DNA of 64,000 bases from Phyto melanocephala (lineage: Eukaryota; Arthropoda; Insecta; Diptera; Rhinophoridae), in assembly GCA_941918925.1 (NCBI GenBank), contig OW799234.1:124829395-124893394 (forward strand), given 5' to 3'. This document shows positions 51,059 to 61,944 of this stretch, in pieces (the first letter of the stretch is position 1; each line of letters begins with the position of its first letter). The position numbers and the translations under genes are program-made. The notes under the pieces were generated by a model, which ran no database searches, was not told where the DNA came from, and saw nothing but the letters and a program-made list of their open reading frames with translations.

Positions 51059-51410
51059 AAGGGTTCGCCATCTAACGTTTTTTTTTTTCAACTAGTGCTT
51101 ATTTCGTGAATGGTAACACTTAGCTCATATCTGATGTGAAAAGCCGATACACCCAAAACGAGTCACTGTTTGGTGCGGATTTTGCTCCAGAGGCATAATT
51201 GGGCAATTTTTCTTCGAAAATGAGCAAGGAGTGGCCGTAGTCAATGGCGATCGTTATCGGGCCATGTTGAACGAATTTTTGTTTACAAAAATTGAAGAGG
51301 AGGATATTGGCAACATTTGGTTTCAACAGGACGGCGATACGTGCCACACAGCCGAATCTACACTTTTTTTATAGCATATTCAAAAAAAAAAAGTTATTTG
51401 GCGGACCCTT
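51059..51410 (+). mobile_element. 352-bp MITE derived from the third mariner family
   Basis: AAGGGTTCGCC and the complement of GGCGGACCCTT are flanked by TA (51057-51058, 51411-51412). It keeps a transposase core (VNGDRYRAMLNEFLFTKIEE, FQQDGDTCHTAES) but both flanks are deleted. It lies about 300 bp from the middle RUNX exon, in its downstream intron. Confidence 0.9.
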
Positions 51411-51714
51411 TATTTGAAGTGAATCTCACTCTTAGCATGTAATATTCACATTTTTGTCTTGCACTGGACTATACAAGTTTGGTATATAGGATATTTACTT
51501 AACTTTACGATTTTTATGTTAGGGGTATTGAATTGATTGTTTGCCATTGGCATAGACTTTATATTCAGCGTTGCCAATTTAGCTTTTAATATCTTTCGAG
51601 AAATAAAACAAAATGGTTTGGCCAACAAGTGTATAAAAGGAAATTAATGCATATTATGCACTTTAAAGTCATTAACCGAGACTTTTGTAAAACTACTCGA
51701 ATTTTTTAACTTAC

Positions 51715-51999
51715 CCTGTATATGGGCTGCATTCGGCTTATAACCCTGGCAATCTGAATTGATTGTAGTACTCGTGGGTGAATGATTATTGCTGCCGCCT
51801 AACTGTACCAAACTACTGCTCGCACTTGAAGCCGATGTAGGTGTAGTTGCCGAATTGACAATAGAGGCGGCCGCTGCAGCTGATGAGCGTGTAACACGAT
51901 GTAATGAGCCCAACTCACGAAAATGATTTGTAAAGCTGGCATCGCTATATGGACGTTGGGATAGGCCAAAAGCACGAAAATGGGTGCCATTAGGAGGAC
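51715..51999 (-). CDS. RUNX transcription factor, middle exon
   Basis: The 285-nt exon is bounded by a TTTTAG acceptor (ending 52000) and a GTAAGT donor (from 51714). It joins the previous exon in phase 1 (A|GT, Ser) and the last exon in phase 1 (G|AC, Asp). The product begins SPPNGTHFRAFGLSQRPYSD and continues with FTNHFRELGSLHRV, which resembles the short conserved helix after the Runt domain in RUNX proteins (pattern F..HLRELE.LRR). A low-complexity Ala/Ser/Thr stretch (AAAAA, SASSASSSL) follows, typical of insect transcription factors. GC content is well above that of the flanking intron. A 352-bp mariner-derived MITE lies about 300 bp downstream in the intron. Confidence 0.92.
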
Positions 52000-52963
52000 C
52001 TAAAATAAAAAAAATGATAATGTACAGTTAGTACTTAATTTCAAAAGATATTTAAGGCATTTTTCTGCACAAATTTGAAGACTTAAAAATGCTGCATAAT
52101 TCACAACAGCTACAACAAAATATGTAAAATAAACGAAAATAGCTACGAAGTACATATTTTTTTTTTTATTAAAAAAAAACAACAGCTTTAATATAAAATA
52201 ACAAAGAAAAATATCATACCAATATTGTTATTGTAGGTTCGTTTTTAAAAAACCGCAATTTTTTTTTTTTGTTTAAAAATAATTAAACAGTATATTTGTA
52301 TGTATGTATTTGATGTATTCTTATAAACACTAAAACCAGTACTACTACCACTACTTAATAATCTGAAAAAAAAGAAGTGTTAACAATGAAGTGTATTTTG
52401 CCATTGTTGCATTTAATACGAAATCTGCCATTTTTACTCTACTTCTCCAACACTTGACGCTCTTATTACGAAAAACAAAAATAACAAAAACAATCATTAT
52501 TTACCAATCTTTTGTTACCATTTTAGGGTTATAACTTTTGAATTAAAGTGTATATACTTACATACTTATGTACAATGTACATATGTACGCATGTTTTTGT
52601 TTTTGTACATCATTTCCGTTAATATTCTTTAAACTGACACACTAACCCAACCATTCAACCAACCATAGAGCAGCTGAAATTACTACTACATTATAGTCAT
52701 TTATTATGAATAATCCTTAAATTATTGTCTCTCCTAAACGTATATTTAAGGCTAAAAATAAAAAAAAAGCAAACTGGAATGAGTTGAAAAGACTGACATG
52801 CAAAATCTGTTATAACTGAGAGCTTTAACCAGTATGTCTACAAATTGTTTTCCAGTGACTTTGTCTCCTCTAGTTTTATGCCAATTATTTTTTTAATTTT
52901 ATTTAGATAAAATCGATACCTTCTATACTTTATCCCTAATAAAAAACCAGTCCAGCCTGTTAA

Positions 52964-53149
52964 AGGCTATAATACACGGCATGTTTTTTACATCTGACTT
53001 TACAAATTGCACACTGATAAATACGAAGTCTCTGCAAAGCAGTCAGCGACGGTTGCCTGTAAAAGTACAATTTTGACAGACATGTAGATTTACATATGTC
53101 TCACAATTTTTAAAGTCAGATGTAAAAAGCATGCCGTGTATTATAGCCT
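52964..53149. mobile_element. Foldback MITE, copy 2 (short palindromic form)
   Basis: AGGCTATAATACACGGCATG at the left is perfectly inverted at the right. The 186 bp form a near-complete palindrome containing only the outer part of the family. TTAA-like flanks. It lies in the RUNX intron. Confidence 0.85.
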
Positions 53150-53399
53150 TAAATAGTAAGAATATGTCTAAATCGTATAAATTTCTGTCAGACATGTTCG
53201 AAAAATGTACGACAATGGCTAATGTGGCAGATTTCTGACTGATTTCGTGCGGATTTTATTTTGTTTGTTTGTTAAGATAAACTTGATTTTAATTTTATTT
53301 AGTAAATATTCTTACAGATTTCTGTAAAAAATCTGTACGAATTTCGATTAATTCATCAGAATTTCCCCTGCTTTTTTTTTATCAGACACATCAGTAAAG

Positions 53400-53505
53400 A
53401 ATCCTGCGGCCAAATCACGGTCGAAATTTTACTCGAACGATCAAGTTCGCTGTGCTTTAGGTATAGAGATTCTAATAAGAATTTCGAACAAGTTCGACAC
53501 GTCTA
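53400..53505 (+). repeat. Short dispersed repeat (copy 2)
   Basis: ATTTTACTCGAACGAT and GCTGTGCTTTAGGTATAG match 32231-32276. The rest is diverged. Confidence 0.55.
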
Positions 53506-56372
53506 TCATAAGTCGTTTATTTATATTTTTTTCGGTCAGGTATTCTTATCTTAAAATTCTTTATTGTTTTGAGACGTTTTTTTTACAAAACTTCGGCAAA
53601 TATTGAACAATTTTGCTTGCTGGGTGATTTGTTTGATTTAAGCTAAAGTTGGGGTATGAACACTATTGTAATTTCGTAATTTAAGACTACACCTCAATTA
53701 TTTTGAATAACTTTTCGAGATGTTATAGCCCAAAGATCATATGAAAGGATATAATTTTCCAAGGATATTATGAATATTGTTTTTATTTGCTTTTGCTGTT
53801 TACTTTCATTCATATGATATTCATTAGAAATATAAGAAAAATATTTTTTATTTTTGTTTTCCTACGAAATTTCAATTCAAGGTCATATAAAACTAACAAA
53901 AGATCAGATAATGAAAAGTTTATCTGCAGATTAATAAGCATATCTATCATGCTTTTCATAATCAGATTTTTGTTACACGGTGTAGTTTGTCATACACCGT
54001 ACATACAACTAACTGGCTTCTGCGAAAATCTCTTACTCTCCGGTTTTGCTTTTTCATTTTAGTTTTTATTAAATATTAATTTATCTCACACTCTTACACA
54101 ATTCTTAAAGCAATTTATATCTAATTATTAGCACTTTCAAATATTGCACACTTGCTGCTACAACATTTCTGTGTGTCCTTTCTGCTCATCTAATAATCCC
54201 TTAATTAGTGCAATTGTAAAACAAAAACAAATCAATATAATTATTGCATGCATCGATCAGTGTTAAATTGATCTTCATAATATTTAGAACACAAACATAT
54301 TTTGAACATGAAATTAAACCATTTAATCTTAATGCTTTCCTTAAACTCTTATCTAAAAAGATTGTTCGTATCATGTCTATTGTGTTAAACACATGTTACT
54401 ACAAATTCTTCATGTCCTTTTGTTTTCTTTTCTATAATCGGATTAACTTTTCAAGTATTACTAGTACAAAAAAGGGAGTTTACTTTTTCCTAAGTCGGTA
54501 TTTATTTATCTTTATAATTTTTTTTTTTAATGTTTTGCAAAAAGAACGAAGTTTTTATTTTGTACATTTTATCTTTCCAACCGCAACATATGAAAAGGAA
54601 ATGAAGAATAAATAAATGATAATTTTGTTCCTTTGGAGAGCAGTTTGATTTTAAAGGAAAATGGGGCAAAGTTTATACATACATATGTATGTATATATGC
54701 AGTACCGTGCAATTAAATGATGGCGAACATTTTCGACTTAAAGTTTCAGAGATATTGAAACAAAAACAATTGGGGATTTTTTTGCAGTTGTTTATTAAAA
54801 TGTTACGATCTTACTATATTTATCGTAATAAGGTAAACCCCGTTTATTAGTATTTGATTTGGTGTATTTGCAGGAAAGCACATTAAAATGTTTAAGTTAA
54901 ATTTTATAAATGAATGATATGCATTAGTTCATGTAAACTAAGTTGGTTCATAAGTTATTATGCCAACCAATGGTCGGATAATTTGTTTTTTAATTTGTTT
55001 ATAAGTATTTATATGATATAGCTAAAAAATTCTCTAAAAAATTAAATTTTCGTTTGATTCTAGATTTTAATCGCGCATGCAATAGCAATAGTATTCTTTT
55101 AACTAAAGATATTGAGATGTTAAATGTATGTTAATACACCTTTTGCCAAATTAAATCTTTTTTTATTTTCGCAGTGCATCAACGAACATCATTATTTAAC
55201 TTTTATTTAAAAAAAAACTTTGTTAAAAATTGTGCTAAAAAATTTTACGCTGCACAAAAAAATATTTGATCAACGTTTATGGGGTGGTTTCAATTAAAAG
55301 ACTACACAGAAAAAATTATAAGAATTTTTTTTTAATTAATTGACTAATTTATTTATTCCTAAATTTGAAACATATTTTTAATAAATTTCAAAAAAAAATT
55401 TTAATTGATATTTAACACATCGTCTAAATTTCTTGATCTTTTTTAATTGATAATATTTGATTTAACCTTAAATAAAAATCAAATATTGATGTTAAACTTT
55501 TAAAAAAAAACTTAGAGATTTCTGGCAGTTGGAATAAGTATATTGAAAAAAAATTTAAAAAATTAATTATTTTTGTCAAGGAATCATTTTGAATAATTTA
55601 ATATGGTTTAATAAGATTTTGATTAATAATGAGAAATAGGGTGCTTAATACTGGTCAATCAGCGGATTAAAATTCTAGTATGTACATATAGCTCCAACAG
55701 ACTTTGATCCTAATAAATATCGTAAAGAACTTGAACTTAATTGCAGATGGGACTGAAGTCAATATTTGTTGCAGCCGGATATTTTTTTAATAAATTCTAA
55801 CTTTAATTTGTAAGTAATTATTTGAATTATTTCCCTTCGCTTGATCAAAATTTTTTAAGTGTAAAATTTCTTTGAGAATAGGTCTAGGATGCAAACTCTT
55901 CATTTTGAAAATATGATGTGTGGTTATGCCACCAGTTAGTTCCTAAATGTGTAATGATGTATGTATTCTTATGCTTTGTATTTTTGTATGTTAAAAATAT
56001 GTTCAAAATAAATATATATAAAACATTTTTCTATTTTCTTTCGGGTTCTTTTATTTAAAATAGCTTCAATAATTTATATTATTGATACAATTAATGCTTT
56101 ATTTAAATAAGTTTCAAATTTTAATTACAGGCGTGATTAATTTAATTAAAATCATTTTTAAACATTCTATGAATTTAAATTTTTTTAATATTGTCTCATT
56201 GGATATTTTTTGTAATATACTTTTAAATAAAAATATTAATTTTCACAATAATTATTTATTTTATTTGACCTCTTTTTTTATAAATTTATATATTTAATTA
56301 TCCAAGCCTAAGGTCATACAACAGTTTTTATTCTTTTTTTTTTATATATATAAAAAGCAACACAATTTAAAC

Positions 56373-56421
56373 AATATTTTATTTTTCAATATTTCGCTAC
56401 TCCTTCGTGTAGCATCTTCAG
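56373..56421 (-). ncRNA. Hammerhead-ribozyme-like motif in Penelope 3' tail (left arm)
   Basis: Mirror copy of the motif at 59052-59100, identical in the core and both stems, with the same extra base. Confidence 0.45.
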
Positions 56422-56603
56422 GAAAATTAATTAACAAATTAACAAAAATTAACAAATATTACAAAATTTTTCTTTTTTTTTATACTAATAATAAAAATTT
56501 TTGAAACAAATTTCAGAAAATTGTCATACAAAAAATTATACACTAAAAAGCAAAAAATTAATTACTAATCTATTACATTTTAAAAATATTTCATTTCCGC
56601 TTT

Positions 56604-57416
56604 CTAAAATTTTTGAACTAAATATCTATAACTCTGAGCTATTCCCTCTGTATCTGATTTGTAGTTAATCCTCTGTGTTATTGGTTTGTTTATTATCTGT
56701 AACATTTCTAATAAATAACGACGTTTGTAACTATCTTCCGTATTTAAAACTATTGTATTTCCAAAATCGGGATCATGATTAACATTAACACAATGTGATG
56801 TTAATGCAGTTTTCTGTGAAACATTATTCCTGTATTTTTGGTCCGACTTATGTCCTGCAATCCTAGTCTTGAGTTTATTCTTAGTTGTACCTATATATAC
56901 CTTATTGCATGTTTCACTACTATTACCCTTACATGGAATTTTATATACTACATTAGATCTTTCAAAATGGTCAATTTTGTCCTTTGTCTTACTAAATAAT
57001 TTACCTAATGTATTGTACGTTTTATGAGTCATTTTATATCTATCATTCTCAAAAATTCTCGATCTTTCCAATCGTTCTGACACTATAGGTACGTATATTA
57101 ATGATTTATAAATCCTTGGTTGACTAGTGTTGGTTATCTCAAGTCTTCTCTGACCTTTATATTGTCCAATTAAACTATAAATTATTTTCCTAGGAAAATT
57201 ATTATCATACAATATATCTATGATCTTCCTTCTATTATTCTTATGAAATTCAAAATCACTTATAGTTAGTATCCTCCCTATAAGGTTTTTGGCTGTATTA
57301 ATAATAATTCTTTTGGGATGTTTCGAATAATAATTAATGATCCTTCCTGAGGAAGTAGGTTTCTGGTACCAATCCATTAATAACTTATTTCCCCTTCTTA
57401 TTATTAATGTGTCCAA
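56604..57416 (-). pseudogene. Penelope-like element, C-terminal half only (inverted copy)
   Basis: The frame is identical to the C-terminal 270 codons of the plus-strand copy except one Thr-to-Lys change (INKPITQ versus INTPITQ). It contains the post-palm RT region and the whole GIY-YIG domain, but no motif A, B or YVDD, so it cannot encode a functional RT. Its homology breaks off at 57449. Confidence 0.9.
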
Positions 57417-57459
57417 ATAGGAAAGTTTTGAATCACATTCCTTTTCAATTCCTTTTCCT

Positions 57460-58866
57460 TTGAGACCAATTTGTTCTTTTATTAATTCCCCTTCTTACGG
57501 ATTATGTAAATATATTACAAACATTCTTAGAAACATTACTAAAAATTCTATTTATAATGTAAAGGATTCATTACATTTCAAAGATAAATTAAGTCACATA
57601 GGAATAAATAATAATGAAAAATTAATTTCATTAGATGTTGTATCACTTTTTCCTAGTATTCCCATAGACTTAGCTATTTGTATTATCGAAGAAAAATGGG
57701 ATATGATAAGAGAACATACGAAAATTGAGAAAAATCTATTTTTACGTATTTTGAAATTTTGTATTACGGACAATAGATATTTTAGATATGATAATAGAAT
57801 ATATGTACAACAGAAAGGACTTCCTATGGGTTCGCCAGCATCTCCAGTTATAGCGGATATCGTTATGGAGAAATTATTAGATACATGTATCGAAAAACTG
57901 GCTAAAAAACCAAAAATTATTACAAAATATGTTGATGACTTATTTTGTATTATTTCAGAGGATGCAATAGACCATATTTTGGTAACTTTTAATTCTTTTC
58001 ATAAAGATATCAAATTTACTATTGAAAAGGAATGTGATTCAAAACTTTCCTATTTGGACACATTAATAATAAGAAGGGGAAATAAGTTATTAATGGATTG
58101 GTACCAGAAACCTACTTCCTCAGGAAGGATCATTAATTATTATTCGAAACATCCCAAAAGAATTATTATTAATACAGCCAAAAACCTTATAGGGAGGATA
58201 CTAACTATAAGTGATTTTGAATTTCATAAGAATAATAGAAGGAAGATCATAGATATATTGTATGATAATAATTTTCCTAGGAAAATAATTTATAGTTTAA
58301 TTGGACAATATAAAGGTCAGAGAAGACTTGAGATAACCAACACTAGTCAACCAAGGATTTATAAATCATTAATATACGTACCTATAGTGTCAGAACGATT
58401 GGAAAGATCGAGAATTTTTGAGAATGATAGATATAAAATGACTCATAAAACGTACAATACATTAGGTAAATTATTTAGTAAGACAAAGGACAAAATTGAC
58501 CATTTTGAAAGATCTAATGTAGTATATAAAATTCCATGTAAGGGTAATAGTAGTGAAACATGCAATAAGGTATATATAGGTACAACTAAGAATAAACTCA
58601 AGACTAGGATTGCAGGACATAAGTCGGACCAAAAATACAGGAATAATGTTTCACAGAAAACTGCATTAACATCACATTGTGTTAATGTTAATCATGATCC
58701 CGATTTTGGAAATACAATAGTTTTAAATACGGAAGATAGTTACAAACGTCGTTATTTATTAGAAATGTTACAGATAATAAACACACCAATAACACAGAGG
58801 ATTAACTACAAATCAGATACAGAGGGAATAGCTCAGAGTTATAGATATTTAGTTCAAAAATTTTAG
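57460..58866 (+). CDS. Penelope-like reverse transcriptase / GIY-YIG endonuclease (5'-truncated)
   Basis: The 468-codon frame opens at the truncation point (first codon TTG in LRPICSFINSPSYG), so there is no authentic start and the N-terminal part of the reverse transcriptase is missing. Visible motifs: RT motif A LDVVSLF (Asp59), motif B QKGLPMGSPASP (about 118-129), motif C YVDD (157-160), then a linker and a C-terminal GIY-YIG nuclease with VVYK (354-357), YIG (372-374), TRIAGHKSD (382-390) and the expected Glu in RYLLEMLQI (435). The combination of an RT with a C-terminal GIY-YIG nuclease is diagnostic of EN+ Penelope-like retroelements. There is no internal stop. Confidence 0.93.
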   Translation: MRPICSFINSPSYGLCKYITNILRNITKNSIYNVKDSLHFKDKLSHIGINNNEKLISLDVVSLFPSIPIDLAICIIEEKWDMIREHTKIEKNLFLRILKFCITDNRYFRYDNRIYVQQKGLPMGSPASPVIADIVMEKLLDTCIEKLAKKPKIITKYVDDLFCIISEDAIDHILVTFNSFHKDIKFTIEKECDSKLSYLDTLIIRRGNKLLMDWYQKPTSSGRIINYYSKHPKRIIINTAKNLIGRILTISDFEFHKNNRRKIIDILYDNNFPRKIIYSLIGQYKGQRRLEITNTSQPRIYKSLIYVPIVSERLERSRIFENDRYKMTHKTYNTLGKLFSKTKDKIDHFERSNVVYKIPCKGNSSETCNKVYIGTTKNKLKTRIAGHKSDQKYRNNVSQKTALTSHCVNVNHDPDFGNTIVLNTEDSYKRRYLLEMLQIINTPITQRINYKSDTEGIAQSYRYLVQKF

Positions 58867-59051
58867 AAAGCGGAAATGAAATATTTTTAAAATGTAATAG
58901 ATTAGTAATTAATTTTTTGCTTTTTAGTGTATAATTTTTTGTATGACAATTTTCTGAAATTTGTTTCAAAAATTTTTATTATTAGTATAAAAAAAAAAAA
59001 GAAAAATTTTGTAATATTTGTTAATTTTTGTTAATTTGTTAATTAATTTTC

Positions 59052-59100
59052 CTGAAGATGCTACACGAAGGAGTAGCGAAATATTGAAAAATAAAATATT
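59052..59100 (+). ncRNA. Hammerhead-ribozyme-like motif in Penelope 3' tail (right arm)
   Basis: Order of elements: CTGAAGA (fits CUGANGA), stem II GCTAC/GTAGC with loop ACGAAGGA, GAAA, stem III ATATT/AATAT with a 9-nt loop, then T at the expected cleavage position (59100). Hammerheads are known in Penelope-like elements. Against it: one extra T (59059) lies between the core and stem II, and stem I is weak. Confidence 0.45.
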
Positions 59101-59569
59101 GTTTAAATTGTGTTGCTTTTTATATATAAAAAAAAAAAAGAATAAAAACTGTTGTATGACCTTAGGCTTGGATAATTAAATATATAAATATTAATTTTCA
59201 TTTAATAAATTGTATCATTTTGATGATTGGAGCAAATTCGAATAAAATTTTAATTAATAGTATTAATTTCGTGATTGAAATTCATATTTATTTTTTTCTG
59301 TATATATTAAGTTTGGCATTTCAAGTCGTAATATAAATTGATTTAATCAAAATCTTACAAAATTTACTAGATTTTGATCAGGTGTATATACAGTATTAGT
59401 TAAAGGTTAAGGAGATGATTTTAAAGCTTAGTAATTATGATGAGGAACTAAAAAATGTCCCAATAAAGCTTTTATTTACTGAATATTGAAATATTAAATA
59501 TTATAAATTAAAATTTGTTTTCAATTTAAAAAAAGCTAAAAAAGCCACTTTGTAAAGCGTGGTTCAACC

Positions 59570-60010
59570 ATAATGCACGTCTTTGACAAATTCAACCATG
59601 TAGAGGTACACAATTAAGCAGTACATTAAGATTGTTGTAGCCTTTTGCGAAAATGGGCGTTCAAATCAAAAAGCATTTCGTGTACTTTGTATTTTTTTTT
59701 TGTCAGAATAATCGACCCAATGTATTCACAATTGGGAGAATTATGCAAATTGCGCAAATTTCAGCTAGACGGGTATGTGTTAACTCGCTCAGTTCGCTCT
59801 GCGGAAAACATTGCTAGTTGTCACAATTATCACTTATGCGAATTTTGAATAAAGATTTTAATTTGCACGCTTACTAGGCTCAATTGACTCTAAATCTGAA
59901 ACCTGCTGACCATTTCAAGCGTCTTCAATACGCCAAATGGTTGGTTGAACAGACTAAGTAAATGCCAGCGAACCCGTGGCGAGCATTTGATCAATATTTT
60001 GTTTCACATA
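59570..60010 (+). pseudogene. mariner-like transposase fossil, DNA-binding half
   Basis: Degenerate frames read RYTIKQ.IKIVVAFCENGRS (compare MERYTIEQRVKVIQAYYENG at 21669), then RPNVFTIGRIM, SARRVCVNS, a bipartite helix region ILNKDFNLHAY, and LKPADHFKRLQYAKWLVEQ. These are the N-terminal domain and linker, exactly the parts deleted from the copy at 21556. No catalytic domain follows. Confidence 0.72.
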
Positions 60011-60495
60011 TAATTGTCATAAATCCTTCTTTCATAATGAAAAATTTTAATTTAATTCTCTGAAAACTTCTTGTTTAATTTTCAATTAACATCGTGCGTT
60101 CATTGTAATACAGACATAATAAATTGCACAGTACTGTATATTTAATTAAAAAAAAATTGGTCGCTTAATTAAAAGGAGGCTTTTTATTTTTTGAATTTTT
60201 ACCGCAACTTAAAACTTCTTCTCTTTTATATAACACAAATATCAGAACAAATTTATATACACACAGACAAGGGATTGATTGGTTGGGACAACCGAGTTCT
60301 TTGCCATTCAAATCGGAACCATTGTCCAATCGAATTTAACCTTTGTGGTCTTAAAATCACTAAAATTCCGAAACAAAGTTCTGTTAAATTATGCATTTAC
60401 AAATAAACCTTACAATTAGCAACAATTCTAGATATCACAACCGAAACTATTTTCTTTGTGTTCAATAGATCCTGTCTTTGTATGTTTACAAATCT

Positions 60496-61195
<700 letters not shown>

Positions 61196-61208
61196 TTAAG
61201 AATGTCTA

Positions 61209-61518
61209 AAGGCTATAATACACGGCATATTTTTTACATCTGACTTTAAAAATTGTGAGACATATGTAAATCTACATGTCTGTCAAAATTGTACTTTTAC
61301 GCTGACTGCTTTGCAGCAGCAGGGTTTTCTGCCAACGGCTGATGTCACATGTTTTGACAGAAGAAAATAGAGCGCGCTCTATTTAAAATTTTGTCAGATG
61401 TCTCAACACATGTTTTTTTACAGAAGTAATGTTTTAAAGGTAACACACGACATGTTCGTATAAGCAGTGGAAAATTTGACAAGTCAGATGTAAAAAACAT
61501 GCCGTATATTAGCTGCTT
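61209..61518. mobile_element. Foldback MITE, copy 3, next to RUNX exon
   Basis: AAAGGCTATAATACACGGCA at the left and AAAACATGCCGTATATTAGC at the right. Internal sequence matches copy 1 over the whole length. It ends 75 bp upstream of the Runt-domain exon acceptor. Confidence 0.85.
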
Positions 61519-61839
61519 AAATGAACATTTATTAAAAAAGATTACAAAAAATATTTCTTATATATAAATGTTTACATGTATGTATGAGCAAAAATTTCAT
61601 GTAGCTTAAAAATCTGAAAATCAACCATTTTTTCAGTAAAAATTTTAAGTTCTGATGAAAGAAACTTGATATATACGATGGAAATAGACAATTTATAATT
61701 TTTAAGAACTTTTTTTTCTTGATTTATAAAACTTGTTTAATAAGAATTTAAATTATTTATTTATTTTTATTACAAAATACAATTACATATTATATTCTAA
61801 TTTAATTAACCGAGCTTAGTACCGAATACCATTTGCCCG

Positions 61840-61940
61840 TTGTAGTGAAACAGACCAGAGTCTCTGGCAGGAATCGAACCCGCAACCCCCAGACTCGAAG
61901 ACTAGTACACTGCTTACTAGTCCACCGAGGCACCCGTAAA
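61840..61940 (-). repeat. tRNA-derived SINE head (pol III box A/box B-like)
   Basis: The minus strand reads GTGCCTCGGTGG (box A-like) and GCGGGTTCGATTCCTGC, with an exact GGTTCGATTCC box B and a paired T arm. The acceptor and anticodon stems do not close, so it is not a functional tRNA. The following CCAGAGACTCTGG palindrome is also found at 45095-45110. Confidence 0.55.
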
Positions 61941-61944
61941 TTAT

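Larger units (their letters stand above)
36601..51714 (-). other. RUNX intron (about 15.1 kb) between middle and last exons
   Basis: Bounded by GTAAGT at 51714 and ATTACAG at 36601. It carries at least three terminal-inverted-repeat elements, a LINE remnant, mariner copies and older repeats. Stretches 38322-39894, 40263-43864, 45201-46894 and 48830-50279 show only AT-rich sequence; an additional small exon cannot be excluded. Confidence 0.8.
56284..59189. mobile_element. Head-to-head pair of Penelope-like elements (inverted duplication)
   Basis: Two arms, 56284-57449 (minus) and 58021-59189 (plus), are reverse complements. The only differences I found are a few bases and a 3-nt change in an A-tract. 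Both carry the same 270 C-terminal codons and the same 3' tail ending in A-rich sequence. Between them, 57450-58020 continues the right copy upstream into the reverse-transcriptase core. Both copies are 5'-truncated, the left one at 57449 and the right one near 57450. Such partial inverted or tandem arrangements are characteristic of Penelope-like elements. The near identity and intact frames imply recent insertion. Confidence 0.92.

Noticed and set aside
51446..52182. Alternative frames overlapping the middle RUNX exon
   Set aside because: Only the frame that keeps phase 1 at both splice sites continues the RUNX protein; the others are shadows.
53787..54615. Hydrophobic frames of 91 and 123 codons
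   Set aside because: Phe/Ile/Leu-rich translations are what poly(T)-rich DNA gives by chance; no conserved motif, no GC rise.
61855..61935. Genuine tRNA gene
   Set aside because: Box B and T arm are good, but acceptor and anticodon stems do not pair, and the downstream sequence looks like a SINE.
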